A program made the translations under genes and the position numbers. This document shows positions 9,080 to 18,580 of a stretch of 64,000 nucleotides of DNA, in pieces. Under the pieces are notes generated by a model, which worked only from the letters and a program-made list of their open reading frames with translations, had not been told where the DNA came from and did not search any database. Source of the DNA: CAVTYH01 sp963738835 (GTDB lineage Bacteria > Planctomycetota > Planctomycetia > Pirellulales > JADZDJ01); assembly GCA_963738835.1 (NCBI GenBank), contig CAVTYH010000006.1:310001-374000 (forward strand). The letters run 5' to 3'. How positions within the stretch are numbered: position 1 is the first letter of the stretch; the number at the start of each line of letters is the position of its first letter.

Positions 9080-9108
9080 GTGTGTTCGGCGCCGATCCCC
9101 TTTTTTAA
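9080..9108 (+). terminator. Possible intrinsic terminator after tRNA-Gly
   Basis: The perfect palindrome TCGGCGCCGA at about 9087-9096 is followed by TCCCC and a run of six T. The stem is short and the spacing to the T-run is loose, so the call is tentative. Confidence 0.3.
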
Positions 9109-9198
9109 TTCATCGTCAAATACAGCTTCGCCTTGAAATTGAGGGCGACAGGTTTCCGAGTACGACATGAACCGACCACACACCACTTACCAGTGAAC

Positions 9199-10705
9199 AT
9201 GGCTGACACCGAAATTAAAGATGCGCCGGAAACCGAAGAGGCTGAAGAAGCGCAAGCGGCTGAATCTGGAAGTGACCATCGCCAAGCCCCAGCGCCTGCC
9301 AGCGGCACATCACCGTCAAAATTCCGCACGAAGACATCGAACGGTATTTCGACAAGGCCTTCAGCGAACTGATGCCCGAGCGCCAGGTGCCGGGTTTTCG
9401 TGCCGGCCGCGCACCGCGGAAGCTGGTCGAGCACCGGTTCCGCAAGGAAGTGACCGACCAGGTGAAAAGCAATTTGCTGATGGACAGCATGGCGCAGGTC
9501 AGCGAAGAGCAGAAACTGGCCGCGATCAGCGAGCCCGATTTGAATTTGGCGCGCCGTCGAAGTGCCCGACGAAGGGCCGATGACGTTCGAGTTCGACATC
9601 GAAGTGCGTCCCGAGTTTCGATCTGCCCGAGTGGAAGGGGCTGGCGATCGAGCGGCCGACGCGCGAGTTCACCGAGAAGGACGTCGATACCCAGCTGCAG
9701 CGGCTGTTGGCTCAGCGCGGCCGGCTGGTGCCGCACGATGGCCCTGCCGAGCCGGGCGACTACATGTCGGTCAACATCACGTTCAAGAACGGCGACAACG
9801 TGATTTCGAAAACCGAAGAGCAAGTCATCCGCATCCGGCCGACGCTGAGCTTCCGCGACGGCAAGATCGAAAAGTTCGACAAGCTGATGAAGGGCGTGAA
9901 GGCGGGCGAAACTCGCGCGGCCAAAGCCAAACTTGTCCGAAGACGCCCCCAACGAAGCGCTCCGCGGCAAAACCGATCGACCGCAGTCATTTGAAGTGCT
10001 CGAAGTCAAGAAGCTGGAACTTGCCCGAACTGACCGCCGCGTTCCTCGAGGAGCTGGGCGGTTTCAAATCGGAAGACGAACTGCGAAACGCACTGCGCGA
10101 AGAGCTGCAGCGGCAGCTTGGAATATCACCAGCAGCAACGGGCCCGCCAGCAAATCACGCAAGCCTTGGTGGCCAGCGCCAATTGGGATTTGCCGCCGAT
10201 CGTTGCTGAAGCGGCAGAGCCGCCGCGAGTTGGAGCGGGCCGTGCTGGAGCTGCGCCGCAGCGGGTTCAGCGACGAGGAAATTCGGGCCCACGAAAACGA
10301 GCTGCGGCAGAACAGCCTCATCGGCCACGGCCCGGGCGCTGAAAGAGCACTTCATCCTGGAGCGAATCGCCGAAGAAGAGAAGATCGAAGACGAGCCGCA
10401 AGGACTACGAAGCGGAAATCCGGCTGATCGCTGATCGCAAAGCGGCGAAAGTGTCCGCCGGGTGCGGGCCCAACTGGAAAAGCGCGGCCTGATGGACATT
10501 CTGCGAAATCAGATCATCGAACGCAAGATGATCGAACTGGTTCTGCAGCACGCCAAATTCAAGGATGTGCCGTACAAGCCCGAATCGCTCGAGACCGAAG
10601 CGGTCGACGAATCGGCCGGCGGCGGAGGAACCCGAGGAATCCATTCCCGAAGCGAAGCAAGCCGGCGAGGCCGAGCCCCTACGCGAACCGCAGGAACGGC
10701 CGTAG
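9199..10705 (+). pseudogene. tig: Trigger factor, broken by about a dozen one-base indels
   Basis: Joined across frames this reads as a trigger factor of about 495 residues, the ribosome-bound chaperone and prolyl isomerase. Recognisable blocks are the ribosome-binding region with its GFRAGRAP signature, the PPIase-like domain (EKFDKLMKGVKAGE, LSEDAPNEAL), and the helical C-terminal arms to NQIIERKMIELVLQHA. The frame shifts near 9251, 9290, 9552, 9617, 9933, 10021, 10119, 10203, 10324, 10400, 10438 and 10624. Nearly all shifts go +1 and can be undone by removing one copy of a doubled base, for example CTTG to CTG or CAAG to CAG. Residues between the shifts remain well conserved, which argues against long-standing decay. 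Two clpP genes follow, as is usual. Confidence 0.85.
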
Positions 10706-10841
10706 TGAATTGAGCGGTCTGGTGTCTGAGGTGCCTGAGGTATCGCGTGTTCGCCGATCGTCGATTCGGCCACGAGTACCATGGCCACGGGCACACAGAC
10801 ACTCGAGACCACAGTCGCTTGCTGCCAAGGACTAAGACGCC

Positions 10842-11527
10842 ATGAATCGTATCGTTCATCGAATCTCAGTCGGATCTCACGCTTCCGCCGCAGAGCAGCA
10901 GTCGATCCGCAGTTGAACGTATCGCGATTATCAGCGGCAGCGGCAGCTGACGCTGGGCGATTTGCTGCTGGAAAACCGCATATTTTGCTGCAAGGCGAAA
11001 TCTACGACGGCAACGCCAACGAAGTGGTGATGAAGCTGCTTGTACTTGCAGAGCGAAAACCGCCGCAAGGACATCCACTTCTACATCAATTCGCCCGGCG
11101 GCAGCGTGACGGCCACGATGGCGATCTACGACACGATGCAGATTCTGTCCTGCCCCGTGGCCACCTACTGCGTCGGCCTGGCCGCCAGCGGCGGCGCGGT
11201 GCTGTTGGCCGGCGGCACCAAGGGCAAGCGCTTCGCCCTGCCGCACGCCAAGGTGATGATCCACCAGCCGTACGGCCAGGTCGGCGGCCAGGTTTCGGAC
11301 ATCGAAATTCAGGCCGACGAGATTCTTGAAAACCCGCGAGTCGCTCAATCAAGATTCTGGCCAGGCACACCGGCCAGCCGATCGAGCGGATCGCCAAGGA
11401 CACCGATCGCGATCGTTCTACATGACGACGCCGCATCCAGAGGCCAAGGAATACGGTCGTGGTCGACGAAATGCTGAACACAAGCCGAATCACCGGTGAC
11501 GTACGCGAGACGAGTAGACCAGAATGA
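10842..11527 (+). pseudogene. clpP: ClpP protease subunit (first copy), frameshifted
   Basis: The serine peptidase subunit of the Clp protease, which degrades proteins fed by ClpX or ClpA/C. Conserved blocks are YINSPGGSVTATMAIYDTM, then GLAASGGAVLLAGG with the active Ser in AASGG, and the His in MIHQPYGQVGGQ. The ATG at 10842 (MNRIVHR) is the likely start, but a TGA at 10914 and shifts near 10973, 11040, 11326, 11357, 11416 and 11450 break the frame. The central stretch 11040-11325 is intact. Joined, the product is about 225 residues. It overlaps or abuts a second clpP. Confidence 0.8.
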
Positions 11528-11610
11528 ATCAGTGCTCGCATTCACCTACTTACCACGCTCTCTGTCATCGGATCGTCATTCCACCGACGATTACACAAAA
11601 TACGCTGATC

Positions 11611-12204
11611 ATGACCCTGATTCCCTTCGTCATCGAAAAGAGCGGCCGCGAAGAGCGGGCGATGGATATTTACAGCCGCCTGCTGAAGGACCGCATTGTC
11701 TTCCTCGGCACGGCGATCAACGACGAAGTGGCCAACATCATCGTGGCCCAACTGCTGTTTTTGCAATCGGAAGACCCGAAGGCCGACATTCATTTGTACA
11801 TCAATTCGCCCGGCGGCAGCGTTTCGGCCGGGTCTGGCGATTTACGACACGATGCAGTTCGTGACCTGCGACGTGGCGACCTACTGCATCGGCCAGGCCG
11901 CCTCGATGGGCGCCGTGCTGCTGACGGCCGGAGCCGCCGGCAAGCGCCGGCGCTGCCCAACGCGCGGATCATGATCCACCAGCCGCTGGCCGGCACGGAA
12001 GGCACGGCCGAGGAAATCATGATCCACGCCAAAGAATTCAAGAAGGTCAAGCAGCGGCTCAACGCCATCTTGCTCAAGCACACCGGCCATCCGCTGGAAA
12101 AGATCGAGCAAGACACCGACCGCGACCGATTCATGTCGGCCGAAGAGGCGCTGGAGTACCGGCTGATCGATCAGGTGATCGAGCACATGGAAGTGAAACC
12201 GTAA
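11611..12204 (+). CDS. clpP: ClpP protease subunit (second copy), with compensating frameshifts
   Basis: The start at ATG 11611 gives MTLIPFVIEKSGREERAMDI, the usual N-terminus of planctomycete ClpP. YINSPGGSV and MIHQPLAGTEG are present. Between about 11830 and 11950 the frame is shifted: the active-site block CIGQAASMGAVLLTAGA is read only in the neighbouring frame, after one extra G in GCCGGGTCTGG, and a missing G near CGCCGGCGCTG restores the frame. The long open frame therefore hides a wrong central segment. Corrected, the product is about 197 residues with the Ser/His/Asp set of ClpP. Tandem clpP genes often form mixed heptamers. Confidence 0.8.
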   Translation: MTLIPFVIEKSGREERAMDIYSRLLKDRIVFLGTAINDEVANIIVAQLLFLQSEDPKADIHLYINSPGGSVSAGSGDLRHDAVRDLRRGDLLHRPGRLDGRRAADGRSRRQAPALPNARIMIHQPLAGTEGTAEEIMIHAKEFKKVKQRLNAILLKHTGHPLEKIEQDTDRDRFMSAEEALEYRLIDQVIEHMEVKP

Positions 12205-12356
12205 ACGTCAGGAGTAGGAATCAGCAGCCTGATTAGCCGGAACGAGCCGACGGCACTATTGGTCATTGAGGTGCGGTCATTGGTCATTGCCGTCGACTTT
12301 CGTCATAGATGATTTCCAAACCCCGCCGATGGATTGGGCGGGATCGTCGTTATCGC

Positions 12357-13483
12357 ATGAGGCGAACTATGAGAACGGACCTCTGGGCCCTGGCCCTTTT
12401 GTTGCCGTTGGTGCTTTCGCTGGGCTGCGTAGCGCTGTACAGAGAGCGCATCAATCAGCAGCTCTGGGAGCGCGAGCTGCGGTTGCATGGAAGACTGCAA
12501 CTATCGGCTGAAGTGGCGAATTGAAGACATGCAGCATGAACTCGGCGAGGCCAACCAGCGCATTCAAACGCTGACAAAGAAACCGGCACTTGCTGCGCGA
12601 CAAATCGGGCGGGCCCGATCTGCCGTTGCCGCCGGCCTGCTGGAACCAGGCGTTGGCGGGCGTGATAGCGAAGCCCCTACGCTGCCGCCGGCGCCGGGCT
12701 CGCCGGAAGTGCAGCCGGGCCGGGAATTCACGCCTGGCAATTCGGCGCCTTCCAAATCGTCGGGCGCGGCTACCTACCGGCAGTCGGACAACACGATAAC
12801 GATGTTTCGAACGTTAGTTTCAACAGCGCAACAAGCACTAAGCCGGGTGTCGCCGATCTGCTCGATCCCGATGCCAATGTCGAGCGCATTGTGTTGAACC
12901 CGGCGTTGACCGGCGACTCGATGCCCAGAATCAGTCCTGCGTAGATGCGTCCTTAGTGTGGCCATCGACCAGCGCGATGCAGAGGGGAACCGCGTTCTCG
13001 CGCCAGGCGACGTTTCGATCGCTGTTGTCGATCCCGCTTTGGAAGGCCGCGCGGCCCGGATTGCACGCTGGGATTTTGAGGCTGATGAATTGCCCGAGCA
13101 CGTGCGCCGCAACCACGAAGGCGGCTCGCTGCAATTCGAGCTCCCCTGGCCGGCGCTGCCGCAGCACCACGATTTGTGCGTGTTCGTGCGGTTCACCACC
13201 GTCGACGGCCGGCGGCTGGAAGCAAATTTGCCGATCGACGTGCCGCTGGGCGATTTCGGCTGCCCGACCACGGCTGGCGGAAATCGACATCCGCAATGCA
13301 AATACCAACAACGCCGGCAGTGGCGACGAAGCCACGACCGCGCCGTCGGATTCGCCAGCCGATGCGACCGCAATCAGAAACGAAGTGTTTACCAGACCGA
13401 CGAGAACGATGATGAACTCGATCGCCCCAGACGCGCTGCCCGCGAAACACCCGGAACGACCGGCCTGGTCGCCGAATCGCTGA
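12357..13483 (+). pseudogene. Planctomycete lipoprotein-like gene downstream of clpP, heavily frameshifted
   Basis: The ATG at 12357 opens a product with a signal segment (LALLLPLVLSLGC) whose Cys at about residue 24 may be lipidated. A helical stretch follows (RINQQLWERELRL, DCNYRLKWRIEDMQHELGEANQRI), then a Pro-rich linker and a folded C-terminal region (AIDQRDAEGNRVLAPGDVSI, GSLQFELPWP, FVRFTTVDGRRLEANLPI). The end PAWSPNR fits the stop at 13483. At least six indels separate these blocks across three frames, near 12490, 12575, 12640, 12790, 12915, 12955 and in the last 200 bases. I recognise this as a family seen next to clpP in planctomycetes; its function is unknown. Confidence 0.55.
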
Positions 13484-13485
13484 AA

Positions 13486-13730
13486 TCAGGACGTACCGCG
13501 ACGCCGGCGCTTGCCAGCGCCGTTGGCTCGCGGCTTGAGACTGTCACCAGCAGCAAATCAAAATCTCAATCGTACCATCCGGCATGCCCACGCCAATGGT
13601 GCGCCCAGGAGGCGCGCAAAGCCAGCATTTCCGGATGCTCGACCGGCACAGTGCGACCATCCGCCAAATGAATATCGAACTGCATGAAATGGTCGTGCCT
13701 GATGCAGTTTTCGCAGTTGGTCGATTGTCA
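13486..13730 (-). pseudogene. Small conserved planctomycete protein, frameshifted
   Basis: On the minus strand the ATG at 13730 gives MTIDQLRKLHQARPFH; in neighbouring frames it continues with FDIHLADGRTVPVEHPEMLAL, then GRTIGVGMPDGTIEI and a DLLLVTV end. This order matches a family of about 75-residue planctomycete proteins of unknown function. About three one-base losses near 13680, 13610 and 13565 break it. It converges with the broken lipoprotein gene, the stops lying three bases apart. Confidence 0.5.
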
Positions 13731-13774
13731 TTTCGGCTGCCCTCGAAATCGCCGTAGAAAGTGCTCTCAATTTC

Positions 13775-14819
13775 CTACAGCATCTTCCCCATCCGGGCGA
13801 TCAAATCTGACGGTGCGGCTGCTGTAGCCCCATTCGTTGTCGTACCAACCGATCACTTTGATCAGGTTGCCTTCGATCACTTCGGTCAAATCGGCAGCGA
13901 AAATCGAACTGTGCGGGTTGCCGATGATATCGCTGGAGACGATCGGATCTTCCGTGTATTCCAGGATGCCTTGCAGGCCGCCTTTCTCCAGCGGCGTTTC
14001 AGCGGCTTCTTTCATCGCCGCGTTAATTTCCTGCTTCGTGACATCTTCTTCATCAGAGCCACCAGGTCGGTTACGCTGCCATCGCCAGTTGGCACCCGCA
14101 AGGCGATGCCGGTTAGCTTTGCCCTTGAGCGACGGAATCACTTCGCCCACAGCTTTGGCTGCGCCCGTGGTGGTGGGCACAATGTTCATCGCTGCGGCGC
14201 GGGCACGGTACAAATTATCATGCGGCAGATCCAGCAGTCGCTGGTCGTTCGTGTAGCTGTGGACCGTGGTCATTAAGCCTTTTTCAATGCCGAATTTATC
14301 ATGCAACACTTTGGCCATCGGCGCAAGGCAGTTGGTCGTGCAACTGGCGTTCGAGACAAACTTCATCTGCGGCGACAGCTCTTTGTCATTCACGCCGATG
14401 ACGCAAGTCAGGTCCGGCTTGTCCTTGGCCGGAGCACTGAGGATCACTTTCTTCGCACCAGCTTGAATGTGGCTGTCGTAACCGGCTTTGCCTTTGGCGG
14501 CATCGGCCCGCGCGGTAAAAATGCCGGTGCTCTCCAGCACTACATCGGCGCCGAGTTTGCCCCAAGGCAACTTGGCCGGATCGCGCTCTTTGAGCACTTC
14601 GATCCGCTTGCCGTTGACGACAATCGCGTTGTCGTCGTGCTGCACCGTGCCGATGAACCGGCGATGCGTGCTGTCGTATTTCAGCAGCATGGCCAACGTC
14701 TTGGTGTCGGTCATATCGTTGATGGCGACCACCTCGAATTCATTGCCGCGAGCCGCCAAAATCCGAAACACCAACCGCCCGATCCGACCGAAACCATTAA
14801 TTCCAACACGAATAGCCAC
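13775..14819 (-). CDS. gapA: Glyceraldehyde-3-phosphate dehydrogenase, with frameshifts
   Basis: The glycolytic enzyme that converts glyceraldehyde-3-phosphate to 1,3-bisphosphoglycerate with NAD. The start is GTG 14819 (GTG-encoded MAIRVGINGFGRIGRLVFR), with AGGAG eight bases upstream. The NAD fold, the catalytic Cys in SNASCTTNCLAP and the His in HSYTNDQ are present. Between about 14117 and 14044 the frame is shifted; the neighbouring frame reads TGIALRVPTGDGSVTDLVAL as expected, so an insertion and a deletion compensate. A third indel near 13800 replaces the true end (DLIARMGKML, stop 13775) with unrelated residues. Corrected length is about 347 residues, normal for the family. Confidence 0.88.
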
Positions 14820-14912
14820 AGCAAAATCTCCTGACTGAATAATCCAACAAGCACCCGGCGCCGGTCGCATGCCGACACTATCACGGGCAAACTTACAATT
14901 TGCGAGAAAAGA

Positions 14913-16094
14913 TTATACTCCTGGTGAACTAGCCCAGCAATCGGCCAGCGCGGCTAGCAGAGTTTCCAGCATTGCAGGAGTATGAGCCCAACAGATGCTG
15001 ATTCGCAGCAGTGATTCGCCAGGGGGCACCGATGGCGGTCGGATGCCCGGCACGAACATGCCTTTCTCGCGCAGAGCATGAGCCAAATTCATCGTGCGGT
15101 CGGGTTCACCGATGTAAAGGGGGATGATCTGGCTACTGCATTGGCCAAGATTCCAGCCTTGTGCAGACAAGCTTTCGCGCAGCGCTATGGCACGATCGAG
15201 CAACTCACGCCGCCGCTGCGGTTCGTCGCGCACGATGTTCAACGCCTCGACGGCCGCCGCCGCAATCGACGGTGGAAACGCGGTCGAGAACACATACGAC
15301 CGGGCTCGGTTCAGCAACCAATCGATGAGATTTTTTCGACCCGCGACGAAACCGCCGGCGCATCCGAGCGCCTTGCTCAGCGTGCCCATGCGAATATGCA
15401 CACCGCTTTCCACGCCCAAGTGTTCGGCGACGCCGCGGCCACGTTCGCCAAACACGCCGGTGGCATGTGCTTCATCGATCATCAGCATCGCCGCATGTTT
15501 TTCAGCCAATTCAGCCAATTGCAGAAGGGGCGCGAGGTCGCCATCCATGCTGAAGAGCGAATCGGAGACTATCAAACGTCGCCGATAGCGCGACGAATCG
15601 GCGAGCAATTCCGCCAGATGATGGACCTCCAAATGACGATAGACATGCACATCGGCGCGGGAAAGACGGCAGCCATCAATCAAGCTCGCATGATTTTTCG
15701 CGTCCGCATAAATGGCATCGCCGCGATCGACCAACGTTGCTACCGTGCCAAGGTTGGCCGCAAAGCCGGAAGTAAAGAGCAGCGCCGTTTCCGTGCCTTC
15801 GAAATCGGCCAGCCGTCGTTCCAATTCGGCGTGGGCGGTGGAATGACCGGTCACCAGCGGGCTCGCTCCAGCACCAAAGCCTTCGTTCGTAGCCGCTTTT
15901 GCCGCTGCGGACGCTAACCTTGGATCGGCAGCCAGCCCCAGATAATCGTTCGCTCCGAAGTTGATGAGAGTTCGCTGCTCAACATCGATAGCCACCGCCT
16001 GCGGGCCTGCGTGCGTGATCAATTGCCGACGAAGATATTGCTCGTCGAGCGAGATCAATTCATCGTCGAGCCAGGCAAGCGGATCGTGAGCCAT
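14913..16094 (-). CDS. bioF: 8-amino-7-oxononanoate synthase (biotin synthesis)
   Basis: A PLP enzyme of the alpha-oxoamine synthase family, which condenses pimeloyl-ACP or -CoA with alanine in biotin synthesis. From ATG 16094 the product is 393 residues, as expected. Visible motifs are NFGANDYLGLA near residue 45, GFGAGASPLVTGHS, the PLP-binding DEAHATGVFG and the Schiff-base Lys at about 241 in GTLSKALGCAGG. The product could also act in another amino-acid/acyl condensation, since the family includes KBL and SPT; the GGFVAGRK and AHALREKGMFV segments favour BioF. No other bio gene lies nearby. It diverges from the uracil-DNA glycosylase gene. Confidence 0.85.
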   Translation of the reverse strand: MAHDPLAWLDDELISLDEQYLRRQLITHAGPQAVAIDVEQRTLINFGANDYLGLAADPRLASAAAKAATNEGFGAGASPLVTGHSTAHAELERRLADFEGTETALLFTSGFAANLGTVATLVDRGDAIYADAKNHASLIDGCRLSRADVHVYRHLEVHHLAELLADSSRYRRRLIVSDSLFSMDGDLAPLLQLAELAEKHAAMLMIDEAHATGVFGERGRGVAEHLGVESGVHIRMGTLSKALGCAGGFVAGRKNLIDWLLNRARSYVFSTAFPPSIAAAAVEALNIVRDEPQRRRELLDRAIALRESLSAQGWNLGQCSSQIIPLYIGEPDRTMNLAHALREKGMFVPGIRPPSVPPGESLLRISICWAHTPAMLETLLAALADCWASSPGV

Positions 16095-16201
16095 TGAAGT
16101 TTGGAGCAGCGGACTGCGGAATGTGGCAAATCGGCGGGACCCGTTCCACGTTCTCTGTAGTTTCGTATACTGGGGACCACCCTGGACTGCAAGGAGCAAT
16201 C

Positions 16202-17056
16202 ATGACGAAATCGGTCAGCAACGCACGGACGAAGGCAGCCCGAATTGTCGTTCAGCGGCTGGAAAACTTGCAACGGGCAGGGGTCTCGCATCTGCCGAAG
16301 GCCGGCGTGAATACGGTGGTTGCGAATTCCAGTACAGAGCCTGTTGAAAGCCTGCGGAAAGAACAACCAGCTCCGCTGCTAAATGTGGCGGCTGCAAAGC
16401 CGGCAACGAAATCTCAGCCCGCTGAGACGATTGTTGAGCGTTCGTTATTTAGCAGCGAATCGTCGGAAAAGAAAATCATCCCTCAGGCAGATCGGCCGGC
16501 GGCGCTCGAAATCATCCGCCAGGAAGTTGCCGCCTGCACTCGTTGCTCGGAACTCGCCAGCACTCGCACCCAAACCGTGTTCGGCGTGGGTAGCCCGACA
16601 GCGCGAATTTGCTTCATCGGCGAAGCGCCGGGGGCCGACGAAGATCGACTTGGCGAACCGTTCGTCGGTCGGGCCGGGCAGTTGCTCACCAAAATGATTC
16701 AGGCTTGCGGACTCAAACGCGAGGAAGTCTACATTCTCAACGTGCTCAAGTGCCGGCCGCCGGGAAATCGCACACCACTGCCCGATGAAGTGTCCAATTG
16801 CCGTGGCTATATGGAACGGCAGTTGGAGATCATCCGGCCGGAAGTCATTTGCTGCCTTGGCGCGGTCGCGGCTCAAGCAGTGCTAACCACCGATCGCAGC
16901 ATCGGCAAGCTGCGCGGCAAGTTCCACGAGTATCTGGGCATTCCCGTTCTCTGCACGTACCATCCGGCATACTTGCTGCGCAATCCGGCCGCCAAAGTCG
17001 ACGCCTGGGAAGATCTGAAGACGATGATGCGCCGGTTGGGCGTCGAGTTGAAATAA
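16202..17056 (+). CDS. Family 4 uracil-DNA glycosylase (Fe-S type)
   Basis: The start ATG 16202 has AAGGAG six bases upstream. The 284-residue protein removes uracil from DNA. Motif 1 is GEAPGADEDRLGEPFVGRAGQLL (residues about 140-162 in parts), and motif 2 is HPAYLLR at about 254. Cysteines at about 112, 115, 184 and 200 match the four ligands of the [4Fe-4S] cluster in family 4 enzymes. The first 100 residues are an extra low-complexity extension with Ala, Pro and Ser that is absent from minimal members. It lies opposite bioF across a 107-base shared promoter region. Confidence 0.92.
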   Translation: MTKSVSNARTKAARIVVQRLENLQRAGVSHLPKAGVNTVVANSSTEPVESLRKEQPAPLLNVAAAKPATKSQPAETIVERSLFSSESSEKKIIPQADRPAALEIIRQEVAACTRCSELASTRTQTVFGVGSPTARICFIGEAPGADEDRLGEPFVGRAGQLLTKMIQACGLKREEVYILNVLKCRPPGNRTPLPDEVSNCRGYMERQLEIIRPEVICCLGAVAAQAVLTTDRSIGKLRGKFHEYLGIPVLCTYHPAYLLRNPAAKVDAWEDLKTMMRRLGVELK

Positions 17057-17107
17057 GCGTGCTCAGCGGCTCGCGGTTTCGAGAGCACCCAGCTCGACCG
17101 GGCCGAA

Positions 17108-18580
17108 TCAATTCTTGGCCACTGCCGCTGGCGTCAACGTATCGAGCAGTGCCAGCAGCCGTTTCATTTTGATCGGCGTGGGCACCACGGTCCGCCACTC
17201 CGTCGTTTTGGCTCGACTGGTCCAGTCAAGATGGTGCTGCCCCAACAGCAGAATAGCCGGCACGGTGCTGGTGTTGGGCATGTCGCCGAATTCATTGAAG
17301 GCCCGGAGCGACTCTTCGCCTAAAGTCAGAGTGCTAAAAATAACACAATCGGGTTTCTGATTCGTGTCCGCAAACATACTGGCGGGACGATCCGGGTCGG
17401 TCGTCACCAGCACACGAAAGCCTTCCGCCTTGAATTGATTTCGTAGCGCTTCCTGCACCTGGGCTTTGGGTTCGACAATCATCACGGAGCGCTGCCGGAC
17501 CGCCGGTCGAGCAACGCCGACAATTCGGCCATCGCCGCCACCAGCCAGCCGATCTTGCAGCACCAGTAAGTCGCTGAGCATTTCGGCGGGGGTTTGATAG
17601 CGCGCTTCCGGCTCGAGCTTCAGCGCTTTCATGACTACCGCGCCAATGTCTTTGTTTAGCTCTGGCATCACAACGCCGATCGGCTTGATTTCTTCGAAAC
17701 GCTGTCTGCTGATGCGAGCACGGCGGTCACGGGTTTCTTCGAGTGCCGGCCGGCCGGTCAGCATCTGATAAAGAATGGTGCCCATGAAGAAAATGTCGCT
17801 GCGCGAATCGTCTTTCCGGACGCCAGTGACTCTTTCCAACGCGGCATAATCGACGGTCGCGCGGTTTTCGATTTTTTCCAGCTCATCGTCGCTGGCCGCG
17901 GGGTCGGCACGGCCAGTCCGAAATCCAGCAGCTTGGCCTGACCGAGGCTGGAAACAATAATGTTTGACGCTTTCAAATCGCGATGCGAAACTCCGCGTTG
18001 AAACGCATAGTCGAGTCCCCGACAGACGTCGATCGCTAGACGAATCGCCTCGGTCGGCTCGAGACGGCGAGCTTTCATAAAGTCGCGCAAGTTGCGCCCT
18101 TCGATGAAATCCATCACGATCCAAGCGTCGTGCGCAGTCGGAACCTACCTCGTAAATGGGCACGATGTTCGGATGTTTGAGTGCCCGGCCCATTTCCCCT
18201 TCGCGCACGAATTGTTCGCGCTTTTCGTCTTCATCGATGCCGCGCACGTGCATCTGCGAAAGCTTTTGCCGCAGGACTTTGACCGCTCGAATCTGCCCCC
18301 CTTCACGATGCACCGCCCGATAGACCCGCGCAAACGTGCCGCTGCCGATTTTGTACAGCACTTTGTAGGGCCCGAAGAAATAACCGTACCGTTCGTCGCG
18401 CAGCAGTTTTTTGAGCTGATAATTGGTAACCAGCTCTCGGCGCACCAGAAGTTGTTGCAGCCCTTCCGCATCGAGCTGACCGCTGCCCAATTCGCTCCAT
18501 AGTTCGCGAAATTGGCGCTCGTCGATCAGGTCACGATCGAAGGCAGCTTGGGCAATTTGTTCCGCGGTCCACTCGGGCAT
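17108..18580 (-). CDS. Ser/Thr protein kinase with C-terminal receiver-like domain, compensating frameshifts
   Basis: From ATG 18580 about 490 residues. Residues 1-60 are a helical region; the kinase domain starts near 70 (YKVLYKIGSGTFARVYRA, then AVKVLRQKL with the ATP Lys). Between about 18148 and 17893 the frame is shifted, so the long open frame lacks the catalytic core. The neighbouring frame supplies it: MDFIEGRNLRDFM, HRDLKASNII and LLDFGLAV. One extra base near 18145 and one missing base near 17895 explain this. Residues from about 355 onward (RSVMIVEPKAQVQEALRNQF, DCVIFSTLTLGEESL, PTPIKMKRLLALL) resemble a response-regulator receiver, but the acidic pocket looks incomplete. An FHA gene at 8 kb could encode a reader of its phosphorylation, which is inference. 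Confidence 0.82.
   Translation of the reverse strand: MPEWTAEQIAQAAFDRDLIDERQFRELWSELGSGQLDAEGLQQLLVRRELVTNYQLKKLLRDERYGYFFGPYKVLYKIGSGTFARVYRAVHREGGQIRAVKVLRQKLSQMHVRGIDEDEKREQFVREGEMGRALKHPNIVPIYEVGSDCARRLDRDGFHRRAQLARLYESSPSRADRGDSSSDRRLSGTRLCVSTRSFASRFESVKHYCFQPRSGQAAGFRTGRADPAASDDELEKIENRATVDYAALERVTGVRKDDSRSDIFFMGTILYQMLTGRPALEETRDRRARISRQRFEEIKPIGVVMPELNKDIGAVVMKALKLEPEARYQTPAEMLSDLLVLQDRLAGGGDGRIVGVARPAVRQRSVMIVEPKAQVQEALRNQFKAEGFRVLVTTDPDRPASMFADTNQKPDCVIFSTLTLGEESLRAFNEFGDMPNTSTVPAILLLGQHHLDWTSRAKTTEWRTVVPTPIKMKRLLALLDTLTPAAVAKN

Noticed and set aside
9215..10009. A 264-codon minus-strand frame across tig
   Set aside because: It overlaps the conserved though frameshifted trigger factor and has no recognisable domain.
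9199..10705. Programmed frameshifting in tig
   Set aside because: There are too many sites, with no shared slippery heptamer or downstream structure; sequence error explains them better.
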